55,738 nucleotides of DNA from Pseudoalteromonas sp. FUC4. GTDB taxonomy: Bacteria; Pseudomonadota; Gammaproteobacteria; Enterobacterales; Alteromonadaceae. A program made the position numbers and the translations under genes. Under the pieces are notes generated by a model that did not search any database, had not been told where the DNA came from, and saw nothing but the letters and a program-made list of their open reading frames with translations. Within the stretch, counting starts at the first letter, position 1; the number at the start of each line of letters is the position of its first letter. The stretch covers positions 267 through 56,004 of the forward strand of contig NZ_SEUI01000005.1 of NCBI RefSeq assembly GCF_008370255.1, in the 5' to 3' direction. Of this stretch, positions 47,436 to 55,738 are shown piece after piece.

Positions 47436-48032
47436 TTACCAACAGTATGTTTTATCTGGGGTGATAATGGTTTTAAGTGGTACGTCCCACGACTCGATTG
47501 GTAGAACATCAACTTTTTGGCATTCATGTGCAAGGCCAATTAGTTGCGGTTTTTGCCAATTTTGTTCATGTAAACGCGCCAATGTCCGGTCGTAAAACCC
47601 ACCTCCCATTCCTAGGCGATTACCTTGTTTATCAAATGCGACTAATGGCATAAGGAGGTAATCAAGCGCTGGTAATGGGCATATTTGAGAGCAGTTCAGC
47701 TTAGGCTCCAAGATACCATAGCGATTTGTCCTCATGGGTGAGTTTTTCTCATAGCGCTGAAATAGTAAATTAGCGCCATTAAATGGGTGTATTATAGGTA
47801 GGTAAACAGCATGGTTTAAGTTGCATAATTCTTTAATTAACAATGAAGTGTCTAGTTCTCCGTCGTTACTTAAATAAATGGCAATGTGCTTTGAGTTCGT
47901 GGTTTTTTCGCTTTTTAAGTGTTGAATAAAATTCATTTTCAGCAATTGCGCAGCAATTATTTGCTGATTATTTGACAAATTATTACGAATTTCACGAATG
48001 TTAGTTCTTATTTGTGCGCGCTTATTGCTCAT
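47436..48032 (-). CDS. fau: 5-formyltetrahydrofolate cyclo-ligase
   Basis: Converts 5-formyl-THF to 5,10-methenyl-THF with ATP. GMGGGFYDRTLA (about residues 140-151) is the phosphate-binding glycine signature, and YLLMPLVAFDKQGNRLG is typical. 198 residues. Located as in other gammaproteobacteria near rpiA/serA. No Shine-Dalgarno is obvious before its ATG; it begins 18 bases after the orphan membrane-protein gene and may depend on coupling to it. In enterobacteria the 6S RNA gene lies beside fau; here the gap is too short for it. Confidence 0.94.
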   Translation of the reverse strand: MSNKRAQIRTNIREIRNNLSNNQQIIAAQLLKMNFIQHLKSEKTTNSKHIAIYLSNDGELDTSLLIKELCNLNHAVYLPIIHPFNGANLLFQRYEKNSPMRTNRYGILEPKLNCSQICPLPALDYLLMPLVAFDKQGNRLGMGGGFYDRTLARLHEQNWQKPQLIGLAHECQKVDVLPIESWDVPLKTIITPDKTYCW

Positions 48033-48050
48033 TAAATTATTAAACCGCTA

Positions 48051-48599
48051 CTAAAAAGAGAATAAATCAGGAAAAACTAAAAAAATAGCCAACACTATTA
48101 GCAACGTTGTGGCAGTAGCAATTAGTGAATATAAAAGTAAGTTACTGCGTTTTTTAGGAGGCGCTAAATCTTCATCTAGCATTAGGTCGTCATTTTGCCA
48201 TTCGTCTACACTTTCGTCTGGTGTTTTTAATTGAGCTTCAGGAAGGCGTTGCTCTAGCTCATCTAGCTTTTCTTCAAGACGTATTAAGCTGCTAGTGATG
48301 TAATCTAGTGCATCAAAAATACGTTCATCACGTTGGTTGTTACTTGCAGCTGCGGGGGAGCTATTTTGAATGGTGTTTGAAACAGCTTGCAGCTTACTTT
48401 TAATACCTAAGCTTGCTAATAACTTACTCTGTTTTAACGCTTTGTCTTTATCGCTTGGCGCAAACAGCGGCTTACCTTTAAAAAAAAGAGCTACTTTTTC
48501 ATCTGACGTTTTTAATTTTGCAGCTAAGTTTGCGCACGCTGTTTTTATGTCAACGTTATCGGCAAGTCCTGCAAATATAACGCGAAAGTTATCGGCCAT
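48051..48599 (-). CDS. Hypothetical protein with coiled coil and C-terminal membrane anchor
   Basis: Unrecognised, 182 residues. Three parts: an N-terminal alpha/beta domain (about 1-72, FRVIFAGLADNVDIKTACANLAAKLK...), which by eye resembles a short N-terminal module seen on several gammaproteobacterial membrane proteins; a helical coiled-coil-like stretch (about 92-119, FDALDYITSSLIRLEEKLDELEQRL); an acidic linker; and one C-terminal helix (about 153-176) that anchors it with a short tail of six residues. AGGGA precedes the ATG. It is upstream of fau with an 18-base gap, so it probably shares its mRNA. Function unknown. Confidence 0.85.
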   Translation of the reverse strand: MADNFRVIFAGLADNVDIKTACANLAAKLKTSDEKVALFFKGKPLFAPSDKDKALKQSKLLASLGIKSKLQAVSNTIQNSSPAAASNNQRDERIFDALDYITSSLIRLEEKLDELEQRLPEAQLKTPDESVDEWQNDDLMLDEDLAPPKKRSNLLLYSLIATATTLLIVLAIFLVFPDLFSF

Positions 48600-48892
48600 T
48601 TAACTATCCCTAAAGCTTTATAATGAAGCGAGTATAAACCGAACCCCTTTATAAATGTATCTCTATGTAAAATAAAATTGTTAAACGTATCTATTTCCCA
48701 AAAGATGACTTACAAAAAAAGTTGATTAGTATTTCAATAGAATATTCCATTACTTGCAATTAAATGTGAATGGAATATTTTATATGTGAAATTTATTCTT
48801 TAATTACAAGTAATTACAGCTATTTCCTTGTTGAAATAGCTTAAACAAGTAAAATTGTTTTCCTAGGGGTATAATATATTAGGTACAGGATT
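48600..48892. promoter_or_regulatory. AT-rich gap with stacked inverted repeats, upstream of the sulfatase gene
   Basis: No gene seen. Three inverted-repeat pairs: AATATTCCATT (48741-48751) with AATGGAATATT (48769-48779); TTACTTGCAATTAAA (48750-48764) with TTTAATTACAAGTAA (48799-48813), one mismatch; and GCTATTTC (48819-48826) with GAAATAGC (48833-48840). A TATAAT at 48870-48875 is a likely -10 for the downstream gene. The pairs overlap, so they could be alternative RNA folds or operator sites. Confidence 0.5.
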
Positions 48893-50881
48893 TTGCTAAA
48901 CACACACACACTTCCATCTAGTCGCTGGCTAGAATTTGTAAAAGAAAGCGGACGTATCGCCACTCTTTGGTTTGCTGGTGTACTACTTTTTATGGGCTTT
49001 CGGATTTTCTTTTTAATTCACTTTAGTGATCGTATAACTTCCGAACTAGATATTGATTCAATAATCGCGACATTAAAAGCGGGTCTAGCATTTGATTCTG
49101 CCGCGACGGGAGTCTGTTTTAGTATTGTTTTTATTTTAAACTGTATTTTACAGCCTCTGCGTTTAGGACAATGGGTTAGAAAAGCACGTATATATACAAG
49201 TCGAATATTTTTCATTACGTCAACAATACTATGTATAACGAGTATTACTTACATTGCTGAATATGGAAGCCAGTTTAACTTTTTTATGTTTGAAGGGCTA
49301 AATGACGATCAACAGGCAATTGCATTAACTGTAATCGAGCAATATAAACCGTGGGGTAGCCTACTTAGTTTAGTTATCTTATTAGCGATAGCATTTAAAA
49401 TAAATAAACTAGTTGATAGGAAAAGCTATAGTGCTATCAACCATCTTTTCACCACTAATATATTAAAGCGTACGATTTTAGTTGCATTGATTATTGTTTT
49501 ATTTGTTTGTGCAATAAGAGGATCATTTGAAACTCGTCCTGCTTCTCGAAAATGGTCAGCAGTAACGACAGATGCTTTTGTAAATAATCTTGTAATAAAT
49601 CCGTTTCGAAGCTTTATATATGCCATTAAAGATTATAATGATTTACAAAGTTTTGGTTTAAATGGTCACAATCCTTACTTACAAAAAAATGCACCTGACA
49701 TAGATAACCCTTTAGCGACGCTTGAGAAAAAAACCAGTGCGCCAATGTTAGCGGCACCTTCACAAGTGTTTTTTATTGTTATGGAAAGTTATGATGCTTG
49801 GCCGTTACAGCAAAAATATACATCGCTCAATTTAACTAATGAACTACGTAATTTAGCTAGTAAAGGTATATATTTAAATAATGTGTTACCTGCAGCAAGC
49901 AGTACTATGAATTCGCTATCTAGCCTTATGTCTGGTATAGCGTTTTCGGGCGTTAATATGAGCCGTATTGGACCACAAAAACCAGCGAGTAAGTTATCAA
50001 TATTTAATCAACTTGAGCAACTAGGTTATCAAAGTCGATTTTATTATGGCGGCTTGCTGTCATGGCAAAATATAGGCGAATATGTGCTTTCACAAGGAGC
50101 TGATAAAGTATTTTCGGCTGCAGACACTGGAGGTAAAGGAAGTGCTGGTGTGTGGGGAATTGATGATGGTCAGTTATTTGATTTAGTCGATACTAAAACA
50201 GATGAAAAAAGTTTTAACTTAATCATGAGTGGGAGTTACCACGGACCATTTAACTTAGATTTAGATAAGTATGGGTATCCTTTAAAATCAGTTGCTGACT
50301 ATCCAAAGGAAATTCAAGCTTTAGATGATGACTTATTAGACCCTTACGTATTAGGGCATTTATGGTATGCCGATAAAATGCTTGGTCAATTTGTTCGTAA
50401 AATGGAGCAGCGTTACCCAGATGCATTATTTGTAATTACAGGTGATCACTATAGTCGCCGTTATTTACATCATCGCCCTGATCTATATGAACTAACACAT
50501 GTACCGCTTGTTATTTATGGTAAAGGTGTAAATCCAAACTGGGTATCGAGCGATCAATTAGCGAGCCATATGGATATTGCACCTACATTATTAAACTTAA
50601 TAGCACCGCAAAATACAACATTTTATAGCATGGGCCAGTCGCTATTAAATCAACCTAAAGATCGTACTGTATTTGGTTTTCAAACTGTGCGTAAACCAGA
50701 ACAGCTTTGGCGTGGTGATTTTTCGTCAATGTATGAGTATCAAAAAGTTGAACCAGAGGATCGGATTAACTTAGTACCACTTAAGCCGCAGCCTTTTGAA
50801 CCAATTGATGTAGCAACAGAGCAAGCTTATAATAAGTATATGGCTACAGCGTGGCAGTTACTTACTAAAGGAATGGATTAA
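48893..50881 (+). CDS. LTA-synthase-like sulfatase-family membrane protein
   Basis: A 662-residue phosphoglycerol/phosphoethanolamine transferase-like enzyme. Five N-terminal membrane helices (about residues 25-210) carry an extracytoplasmic sulfatase-fold domain. Metal-site residues are Glu298 in FFIVMESYDAW, Thr338 in AASSTMNSLSSLMSG (the catalytic Thr of this family) and Asp/His in ITGDHYSRRYLHHRP (about 515-529). Substrate unknown; candidates are envelope glycans or phospholipid head groups. TTG start at 48893 gives a weak ribosome site (AGG at 48881), so an alternative start, such as the rarer ATT at 48890, is possible. Terminator shared with metK. Confidence 0.82.
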   Translation: MLNTHTLPSSRWLEFVKESGRIATLWFAGVLLFMGFRIFFLIHFSDRITSELDIDSIIATLKAGLAFDSAATGVCFSIVFILNCILQPLRLGQWVRKARIYTSRIFFITSTILCITSITYIAEYGSQFNFFMFEGLNDDQQAIALTVIEQYKPWGSLLSLVILLAIAFKINKLVDRKSYSAINHLFTTNILKRTILVALIIVLFVCAIRGSFETRPASRKWSAVTTDAFVNNLVINPFRSFIYAIKDYNDLQSFGLNGHNPYLQKNAPDIDNPLATLEKKTSAPMLAAPSQVFFIVMESYDAWPLQQKYTSLNLTNELRNLASKGIYLNNVLPAASSTMNSLSSLMSGIAFSGVNMSRIGPQKPASKLSIFNQLEQLGYQSRFYYGGLLSWQNIGEYVLSQGADKVFSAADTGGKGSAGVWGIDDGQLFDLVDTKTDEKSFNLIMSGSYHGPFNLDLDKYGYPLKSVADYPKEIQALDDDLLDPYVLGHLWYADKMLGQFVRKMEQRYPDALFVITGDHYSRRYLHHRPDLYELTHVPLVIYGKGVNPNWVSSDQLASHMDIAPTLLNLIAPQNTTFYSMGQSLLNQPKDRTVFGFQTVRKPEQLWRGDFSSMYEYQKVEPEDRINLVPLKPQPFEPIDVATEQAYNKYMATAWQLLTKGMD

Positions 50882-50932
50882 TAGATTTAAAAGTAGCTTT
50901 TAAAGCTGCTTTTACTCAATTAGTTTACATAT

Positions 50933-50960
50933 AAAAAAAGCGCCAATTGGCGCTTTTTTT
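50933..50960. terminator. Bidirectional terminator between the sulfatase gene and metK
   Basis: A perfect 28-base palindrome, AAAAAAAGCGCCAA with its complement, giving T runs on both strands. Confidence 0.92.
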
Positions 50961-50976
50961 ATATTTACTTTGCCAA

Positions 50977-52128
50977 TCAAAGGCCAGCAGCTGCACGAAG
51001 TGCATCAGCTTTATCTGTACGTTCCCAAGGGAATTCGTCACGACCAAAGTGGCCGTAAGCCGCTGTAGGAAGGTAGATAGGGCGCTCTAAATCAAGCATT
51101 TGAATTAAGCCATAAGGGCGCAAGTCAAAGTGTTCACGAATAAGCTCGATTAAACGGCTTTCTTCTAACTTGCTTGTACCAAACGTTTCAACGCTGATAG
51201 ATGTAGGCTCTGCAACACCGATTGCGTAAGAAACTTGTAGTTCACACTTATCAGCAAGGCCAGCCGCAACTACGTTTTTAGCAACGTAACGTGCAGCGTA
51301 TGCAGCTGAGCGGTCAACTTTTGATGGATCTTTACCAGAGAAAGCACCACCACCGTGACGAGCCATACCACCGTATGTATCAACGATGATTTTACGACCT
51401 GTTAAACCACAATCGCCCATTGGTCCGCCAATTACAAAGCGACCTGTTGGGTTAATGAAAAATTTAGTCGCGCTTGTAATAAGCTCTGCAGGAAGTACCG
51501 GCTTGATGATAGTTTCCATCACCGCTTCTACTAAATCTTTTTGTGAAATGTCTTCGCTGTGCTGAGTAGATAGTACTACTGCATCAATACCTACTGGCTT
51601 ACCATTTTCGTACGCAAAAGTAACTTGAGATTTTGCATCTGGACGTAACCAGTTAAGCTCGCCGCTTTTACGTACTTGCGCTTGGCGCTGTACCAAACGG
51701 TGTGAGTAAGTAATTGGCGCAGGCATTAGCACTTCTGTTTCGTTACATGCGTAACCAAACATAAGACCTTGGTCGCCAGCACCTTGTTCTTCTGGGCTAG
51801 TGCGGTCAACACCTTGGTTAATGTCAGGAGACTGTTTACCAATAGTGTTTAAAATTGCACATGAATCTGCATCGAAACCCATGTCTGAATGCGTGTAGCC
51901 AATTTCACGTACTGTTTTACGTGTAATTTCTTCAATATCAACCCATGCGCTAGTAGTGATTTCACCACCAACCATAACCATACCTGTTTTTACGTAAGTT
52001 TCGCACGCAACACGGGCATGAGAGTCTTGCTCTAGGATAGCATCAAGTACCGCATCAGAGATTTGATCGGCGATTTTATCCGGATGACCTTCAGAAACTG
52101 ATTCAGAAGTAAATAAATGTTTTGCCAT
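50977..52128 (-). CDS. metK: S-adenosylmethionine synthetase
   Basis: Makes SAM from methionine and [21 protein letters not shown] (about residues 9-26) is the N-terminal signature with the catalytic His, and [12 protein letters not shown] (about 116-127) is the ATP loop. [16 protein letters not shown] (about 259-274) is also diagnostic. The start ATG at 52128 is chosen to give [11 protein letters not shown], the E. coli N-terminus (383 residues, E. coli 384); the upstream in-frame ATG-like start at 52143 adds five residues. A candidate MetJ operator lies about 103 bases upstream. Confidence 0.98.
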   Translation of the reverse strand: MAKHLFTSESVSEGHPDKIADQISDAVLDAILEQDSHARVACETYVKTGMVMVGGEITTSAWVDIEEITRKTVREIGYTHSDMGFDADSCAILNTIGKQSPDINQGVDRTSPEEQGAGDQGLMFGYACNETEVLMPAPITYSHRLVQRQAQVRKSGELNWLRPDAKSQVTFAYENGKPVGIDAVVLSTQHSEDISQKDLVEAVMETIIKPVLPAELITSATKFFINPTGRFVIGGPMGDCGLTGRKIIVDTYGGMARHGGGAFSGKDPSKVDRSAAYAARYVAKNVVAAGLADKCELQVSYAIGVAEPTSISVETFGTSKLEESRLIELIREHFDLRPYGLIQMLDLERPIYLPTAAYGHFGRDEFPWERTDKADALRAAAGL

Positions 52129-52230
52129 TGTATTTCTGCTCACAAATATTGCGCTTCACAAACGTCGGTATTAGCGCTAAAAAATTAAGGGGCGTATTTT
52201 ATCGAAAACAAAACACCTTGCATAGTGTTT

Positions 52231-52246
52231 TTACGCCTAGACGTCT
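52231..52246. promoter_or_regulatory. Candidate MetJ operator (two met boxes)
   Basis: The box AGACGTCT (52239-52246) is the exact MetJ consensus octamer. The octamer directly before it, TTACGCCT, matches at five of eight positions, giving a tandem pair as MetJ requires. It lies in the 304-base gap (52129-52432) between metK and tktA, about 103 bases upstream of the metK start. metK is a MetJ target in E. coli. The gap otherwise holds AT-rich sequence and one palindrome (see 52362). Confidence 0.55.
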
Positions 52247-52361
52247 AAATAAAATTACTAATAACTTTTTGGTCTTAAAAAATATTCATAATGCCTCACT
52301 TTTATAGGGTTTTTAATTGCACACAGCCCCCACAATAAGTAAGAATGGTCGCTATAAGCAA

Positions 52362-52378
52362 ACCCAAGTTACTTGGGT
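52362..52378. promoter_or_regulatory. 17-base perfect palindrome in the tktA leader
   Basis: ACCCAAGT, a central T, and ACTTGGGT form a perfect dyad 55 bases before the tktA start. The loop would be too tight for an ordinary terminator and no T run follows, so a protein operator or a short hairpin in the leader is more likely. Confidence 0.45.
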
Positions 52379-52432
52379 GCATAAACAAACACATAAATAC
52401 CCGCGCAAATACACATAAAGGTAGGAGAATTC

Positions 52433-54424
52433 ATGCCATCTCGCAAAGAACTTGCAAATGCTATTCGCGTCTTGTCAATGGACGCAGTACAAAAGGCCAA
52501 ATCTGGTCACCCTGGAGCCCCTATGGGCATGGCCGATATCGCTGAAGTATTATGGCGCGATTATCTAAAGCATAACCCAACTAATCCAGAGTGGGCTGAC
52601 CGTGACAGATTTATTCTTTCAAACGGCCACGGTTCAATGCTTATCTATTCTCTATTGCATCTAAGTGGTTACGACTTACCACTGGACGAAATTAAAAACT
52701 TCCGTCAAATGCATTCTAAAACACCAGGTCACCCTGAATATGGCTATGCACCAGGAATCGAAACTACTACGGGTCCATTAGGTCAAGGGATCACAAATGC
52801 CGTAGGCATGGCAATTGCTGAAAAAGCGCTAGCTGCACAGTTTAACCGTGAAGGTCACGATATTGTTGATCACTTTACCTATGCATTTATGGGCGATGGC
52901 TGCCTTATGGAAGGTATTTCTCATGAAGCTGGTTCACTTGCAGGCACATTAGGTCTGGGTAAACTTGTTGCATTTTGGGATGACAACGGCATTTCAATCG
53001 ATGGTGAAGTAGAAGGTTGGTTTACAGATGACACACCAGCTCGCTTTAAAGCATACGGTTGGCATGTAATTAGTGGTGTTGATGGCCACGACAGCGATGC
53101 TATAAGTGCTGCAATTGCAGAAGCTAAAAGTGTTACCGATAAACCATCACTAATTTGTTGTAAAACCATTATTGGTTACGGGTCACCTAACAAATCTGGT
53201 AGCCACGATTGTCACGGTGCACCACTAGGTGATGACGAAATTAAAGCGTCTCGCGAATTTTTAGGTTGGACTGGCGATGCGTTCGAAATTCCTGATGATA
53301 TTTACGCACAATGGGATAGCAAAGAAAAAGGTCAGCAGCTTGAATCAAGCTGGGACGAAAAGTTTGCAGCATACGCAAAAGCATACCCAGAGCTTGCAGC
53401 TGAATATAAGCGTCGTATTAATAACGAACTGCCTGGCGATTGGGCTGAAAAATCTCAAGCGTACATTGAGCAATTACAAGCAAACCCTGCAAACCCAGCG
53501 TCTCGTAAAGCATCGCAAAATGCATTAAACGCATTTGGTCCGCTATTACCAGAATTTATGGGTGGCTCAGCCGATTTAGCAGGCTCAAACTTAACAATTT
53601 GGGATGGCTCTAAAGGTTTAACACACGACGATGCAAGCGGTAACTACATTTACTACGGTGTACGTGAGTTTGGTATGTCGGCAATTATGAATGGTATTGC
53701 CCTTCATAAAGGCTTTATTCCTTACGGTGCTACGTTCTTAATGTTTGTTGAATATGCAAAAAATGCCGTACGTATGGCTGCATTAATGAAGCAACCAAGC
53801 ATTTTTGTATACACGCACGATTCAATCGGTTTAGGTGAAGATGGTCCAACTCACCAACCAGTAGAGCAAATTGCAAGCATGCGTTTAACGCCTAACTTAT
53901 ACAACTGGCGCCCATGTGACCAAGTTGAGTCGGCAATTGCATGGCAACAAGCTATTGAGCGTAAAGACGGTCCTACATCGTTAATCTTTACTCGCCAAGG
54001 TCTTGAGCAACAAGCGCGTGACGCACAGCAATTAAGTGACGTTAAAAAGGGTGGTTACATCCTTAGCTGTGACGGCAACCCTGAAATTATTTTCATTGCG
54101 ACGGGCTCTGAAGTGCAACTAGCACAAGATTCAGCAACTGAGCTACGCAGCCAAGGTAAAAAGGTACGTGTTGTATCTATGCCATGTACAGATGCCTTTG
54201 AAGATCAAAGCGCAGAGTACAAAGAAAGCGTATTACCGGCATCTGTTACACGCCGCGTAGCAGTAGAAGCAGGTATTGCTGACTACTGGTACAAGTACGT
54301 AGGCCTAAATGGCGCAGTAGTAGGTATGACTACCTTTGGTGAGTCAGCACCTGCTGGTGAGCTGTTTGAGCACTTTGGCTTTACAGTGGCAAACATTGTA
54401 AGCAAAGCAAACGAGCTTTTTTAA
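52433..54424 (+). CDS. tktA: Transketolase
   Basis: Moves two-carbon units between sugar phosphates in the non-oxidative pentose phosphate pathway, with thiamine diphosphate. The N-terminal part has [18 protein letters not shown] (about residues 24-41). The TPP/Mg motif [13 protein letters not shown]...WDDN begins near residue 154. [11 protein letters not shown] (about 258-268) carries the catalytic His. 663 residues (E. coli TktA 663). GGTAGGAGAATTC gives a strong ribosome site. Together with rpiA it supplies pentose-phosphate flux. Confidence 0.98.
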   Translation: MPSRKELANAIRVLSMDAVQKAKSGHPGAPMGMADIAEVLWRDYLKHNPTNPEWADRDRFILSNGHGSMLIYSLLHLSGYDLPLDEIKNFRQMHSKTPGHPEYGYAPGIETTTGPLGQGITNAVGMAIAEKALAAQFNREGHDIVDHFTYAFMGDGCLMEGISHEAGSLAGTLGLGKLVAFWDDNGISIDGEVEGWFTDDTPARFKAYGWHVISGVDGHDSDAISAAIAEAKSVTDKPSLICCKTIIGYGSPNKSGSHDCHGAPLGDDEIKASREFLGWTGDAFEIPDDIYAQWDSKEKGQQLESSWDEKFAAYAKAYPELAAEYKRRINNELPGDWAEKSQAYIEQLQANPANPASRKASQNALNAFGPLLPEFMGGSADLAGSNLTIWDGSKGLTHDDASGNYIYYGVREFGMSAIMNGIALHKGFIPYGATFLMFVEYAKNAVRMAALMKQPSIFVYTHDSIGLGEDGPTHQPVEQIASMRLTPNLYNWRPCDQVESAIAWQQAIERKDGPTSLIFTRQGLEQQARDAQQLSDVKKGGYILSCDGNPEIIFIATGSEVQLAQDSATELRSQGKKVRVVSMPCTDAFEDQSAEYKESVLPASVTRRVAVEAGIADYWYKYVGLNGAVVGMTTFGESAPAGELFEHFGFTVANIVSKANELF

Positions 54425-54453
54425 TCGCTTTGATTAAATAAAGTAAGTAATTG

Positions 54454-54482
54454 AAAAACCCGCACATGTTGCGGGTTTTTTT
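54454..54482 (+). terminator. Rho-independent terminator after tktA
   Basis: AAAAACCCGC pairs with GCGGGTTTTT around ACATGTT, followed by further T residues. Confidence 0.92.
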
Positions 54483-54608
54483 ATGCCCTTACATGAAGCA
54501 ACTTCACCTTGAACAATGCTGCTTTCCTTGCAAGAAAGTAAGCTATCAGGCAAGGTAGTGCGATAAAATTTATAAACAAAAATCTTAAATTAATAGCAGG
54601 AGCTAAAA

Positions 54609-54923
54609 ATGCCAAAGTTCGATAACGTAAGTGTAGTAAAAAAAGCCAATGTATATTTTGACGGAAAAGTGTCGAGCCGTACCGTTATTTTAGGTGATGG
54701 CGAAGCGAAAACGTTAGGCTTTATGCAACCTGGTGAGTTTGTTTTTGATACAAACCAAAAAGAATGCATGGAGCTTTTAGCTGGCCAATGGGATATTTTA
54801 TTACCAGGTGCGAGCGAGTGGAAAACATTTAACGCAGGTGAATCGTTTAATGTTGATGCAAATGTAAGCTTTAAAGTAAAAGTATCTGATTTTGCTGACT
54901 ACTGTTGTTCGTACACAGATTAA
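54609..54923 (+). CDS. ppnP: Pyrimidine/purine nucleoside phosphorylase PpnP
   Basis: A 104-residue cupin-like PpnP (formerly DUF1255, YaiE), which phosphorolyses a broad set of nucleosides in E. coli. Family stretches are [18 protein letters not shown] (about residues 14-31), [14 protein letters not shown] (about 35-48), and [22 protein letters not shown] (about 61-82). It has about ten more residues at the N-terminus than E. coli. AGCAGGAGC lies before the ATG. It is monocistronic; the weak hairpin 54944-54966 (AAAGCCCAT/ATGGGCTTT) follows without a T run. Confidence 0.92.
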   Translation: MPKFDNVSVVKKANVYFDGKVSSRTVILGDGEAKTLGFMQPGEFVFDTNQKECMELLAGQWDILLPGASEWKTFNAGESFNVDANVSFKVKVSDFADYCCSYTD

Positions 54924-55100
54924 TCAATACAGCTAGACGTCTGAAAGCCCATGTACTATGGGCTTTGCATAAACTTTGCGCAACACATGATTTAAATCAC
55001 CAAAAACCGCAAATAAACCTCAAATATCTCTCTTTTTTCCTTGTGTTAATCTAAATAGCCCCCAATACTATTTATGAGGTAACAAATAAAAGGATACCCT

Positions 55101-55457
55101 ATGAAAATTAATCTTTCTGGTCACCATGTTGAAGTTACTGACTCTATTAGAGAGCACATCAACGAAAAATTTTCAAAAATCGAGAGCCACTTTCCATCGC
55201 TTATTGCACTCGATATTATTTTGTCTAAAGAGCATCATAAAATCCAAGCTGAAATTAGCACTAATTACGAAGGCACGCGCATATCGGTAAAAGGGGAAAA
55301 CGAAGTTATGTACCCAGCCATTGCAAGCGCAGCTAAAAAACTCGATGCGGCACTAAAACATCGAAAAGGGCAGATAAAAGCAAACTTACACGAAAAGCCT
55401 GTTAGCACTACACCTGAAATCGCACACGAGATCATCCAAGAGATGGATCTTAAATAA
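55101..55457 (+). CDS. hpf: Ribosome hibernation promoting factor, short form
   Basis: Binds 30S ribosomes at stationary phase and stops translation, forming or stabilising inactive ribosomes. A 118-residue HPF/RaiA domain: MKINLSGHHVEVTDSIREHINEKFSKIESHF (about residues 1-31) and VMYPAIASAAKKLDAALKHRKGQIKANLHEK (about 69-99). The conserved basic HRKGQIK end binds rRNA. A C-terminal extension of about 20 residues is acidic, as in RaiA, so it could be called RaiA/YfiA instead; the beta-strand core looks nearer HPF. AAAAGGATACCCT is the ribosome site. Confidence 0.9.
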   Translation: MKINLSGHHVEVTDSIREHINEKFSKIESHFPSLIALDIILSKEHHKIQAEISTNYEGTRISVKGENEVMYPAIASAAKKLDAALKHRKGQIKANLHEKPVSTTPEIAHEIIQEMDLK

Positions 55458-55478
55458 AATTTAGTTCCAAAGTATTGT

Positions 55479-55504
55479 AAAAAAGAGCCGTATGGCTCTT
55501 TTTT
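55479..55504 (+). terminator. Rho-independent terminator after hpf
   Basis: AAAAAAGAGCC pairs with GGCTCTTTTTT around GTAT. Confidence 0.92.
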
Positions 55505-55599
55505 ATTGCCTGTAATTTAGGTAAGTTATGCGTTCTTGCAGTTTATTAATTAAAAAAATTAATAAAAAGAACACACAACACACATATTTTGAGAAATTA

Positions 55600-55738
55600 A
55601 TGCACACAACAAAAGCAGTATGGAAGTCTCGACTAGGTGCGCTTGGGCCTGGAATACTCATGGCAACAGCCGCTATTGGCGGTTCTCACCTAGTTGCCTC
55701 TACGCAAGCTGGGGCAATATTTGGCTGGCAATTATTTT
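55600..55738 (+). CDS. NRAMP-family divalent metal transporter, N-terminal part
   Basis: Reading from ATG at 55600 gives 46 codons before the window ends. The sequence GALGPGILMATAAIGGSHLVAST resembles the first helix region of NRAMP transporters (GPG, then A-A-A-I-G-x-S-H), which take up Mn2+ or Fe2+ with protons. The ATG has a moderate upstream GAGAAATTA. The rest of the gene is outside the window, so the metal and length cannot be judged. Confidence 0.7.
   Translation, partial: MHTTKAVWKSRLGALGPGILMATAAIGGSHLVASTQAGAIFGWQLF

Noticed and set aside
48600..48892. A possible 6S RNA near fau.
   Set aside because: Inspection shows no long imperfect hairpin with a central bubble, and the fau-side gap is only 18 bases.
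54935..54942. A second exact met-box octamer (AGACGTCT) just after ppnP.
   Set aside because: It precedes a hairpin and hpf, not a methionine gene, and one or so chance occurrences of this octamer are expected in a window of this size.
54944..54966. A terminator after ppnP.
   Set aside because: The AAAGCCCAT/ATGGGCTTT stem is clear but lacks a T run; noted within the ppnP entry only.

Overview
The window looks like ordinary chromosome from a marine gammaproteobacterium of the order Alteromonadales, most probably Pseudoalteromonas. This is inferred from the low GC content, the frequent GTG and TTG starts, the protein sequences, and enterobacterial-like gene neighbourhoods (purL/mltF/tadA, ydbH-ynbE-ydbL, an LPS-core locus next to kbl-tdh, serA-rpiA-fau). 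No prophage, CRISPR array, integron, complete insertion sequence or defence island is visible.

Layout. 1-630 is the tail of a ribosomal RNA operon: two tandem 5S genes, a terminator, and what looks like a decayed copy of a third 5S 3' end plus terminator. 729-9636 holds glutaminase, inosine-guanosine kinase, tadA, an unannotated 55-residue arginine-rich ORF, mltF and purL. 9758-12749 is the ydbH-ynbE-ydbL envelope operon. 12811-23293 is an LPS-core locus: waaA and a DUF1415 gene, gmhA-hldE, a Wzi-like outer-membrane protein, two glycosyltransferases, Kdo kinase, a heptosyltransferase and gmhB. 23463-25732 is kbl-tdh (threonine catabolism), with a terminator-like hairpin between the two genes. 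25801-28936 holds glpE-glpG, an orphan FliL-like gene and ubiC-ubiA.

28975-35920 holds a 2OG-Fe(II) oxygenase, a LysR regulator, small DUF genes, yjaG, tsaD, plsY, folB-folK and uppP. 36010-41401 has a secreted orphan protein, then a tightly packed run mpl-ubiX-ABC ATPase-ABC permease-TrmB-like methyltransferase. That run ends inside a 266-bp element with terminal inverted repeats (41390-41655), which supplies the last codons of the methyltransferase. 41668-50881 holds an EAL protein with a degenerate GGDEF domain, a PanP-type decarboxylase, serA, rpiA, fau, an orphan membrane protein and an LTA-synthase-like sulfatase. 50977-55738 holds metK, tktA, ppnP, hpf and the first 46 codons of an NRAMP-type transporter cut by the window end.

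Together the genes cover envelope building (heptose and Kdo core, lipid-carrier recycling, peptidoglycan recycling, phospholipid start), ubiquinone synthesis (ubiC, ubiA, ubiX), folate, serine/threonine/SAM and pentose-phosphate metabolism. I found no convincing new multi-gene system. The best leads are the 266-bp inverted-repeat element, the TrmB paralogue with two Asp-to-Asn changes, the short basic ORF beside tadA, and the decayed 5S tail.
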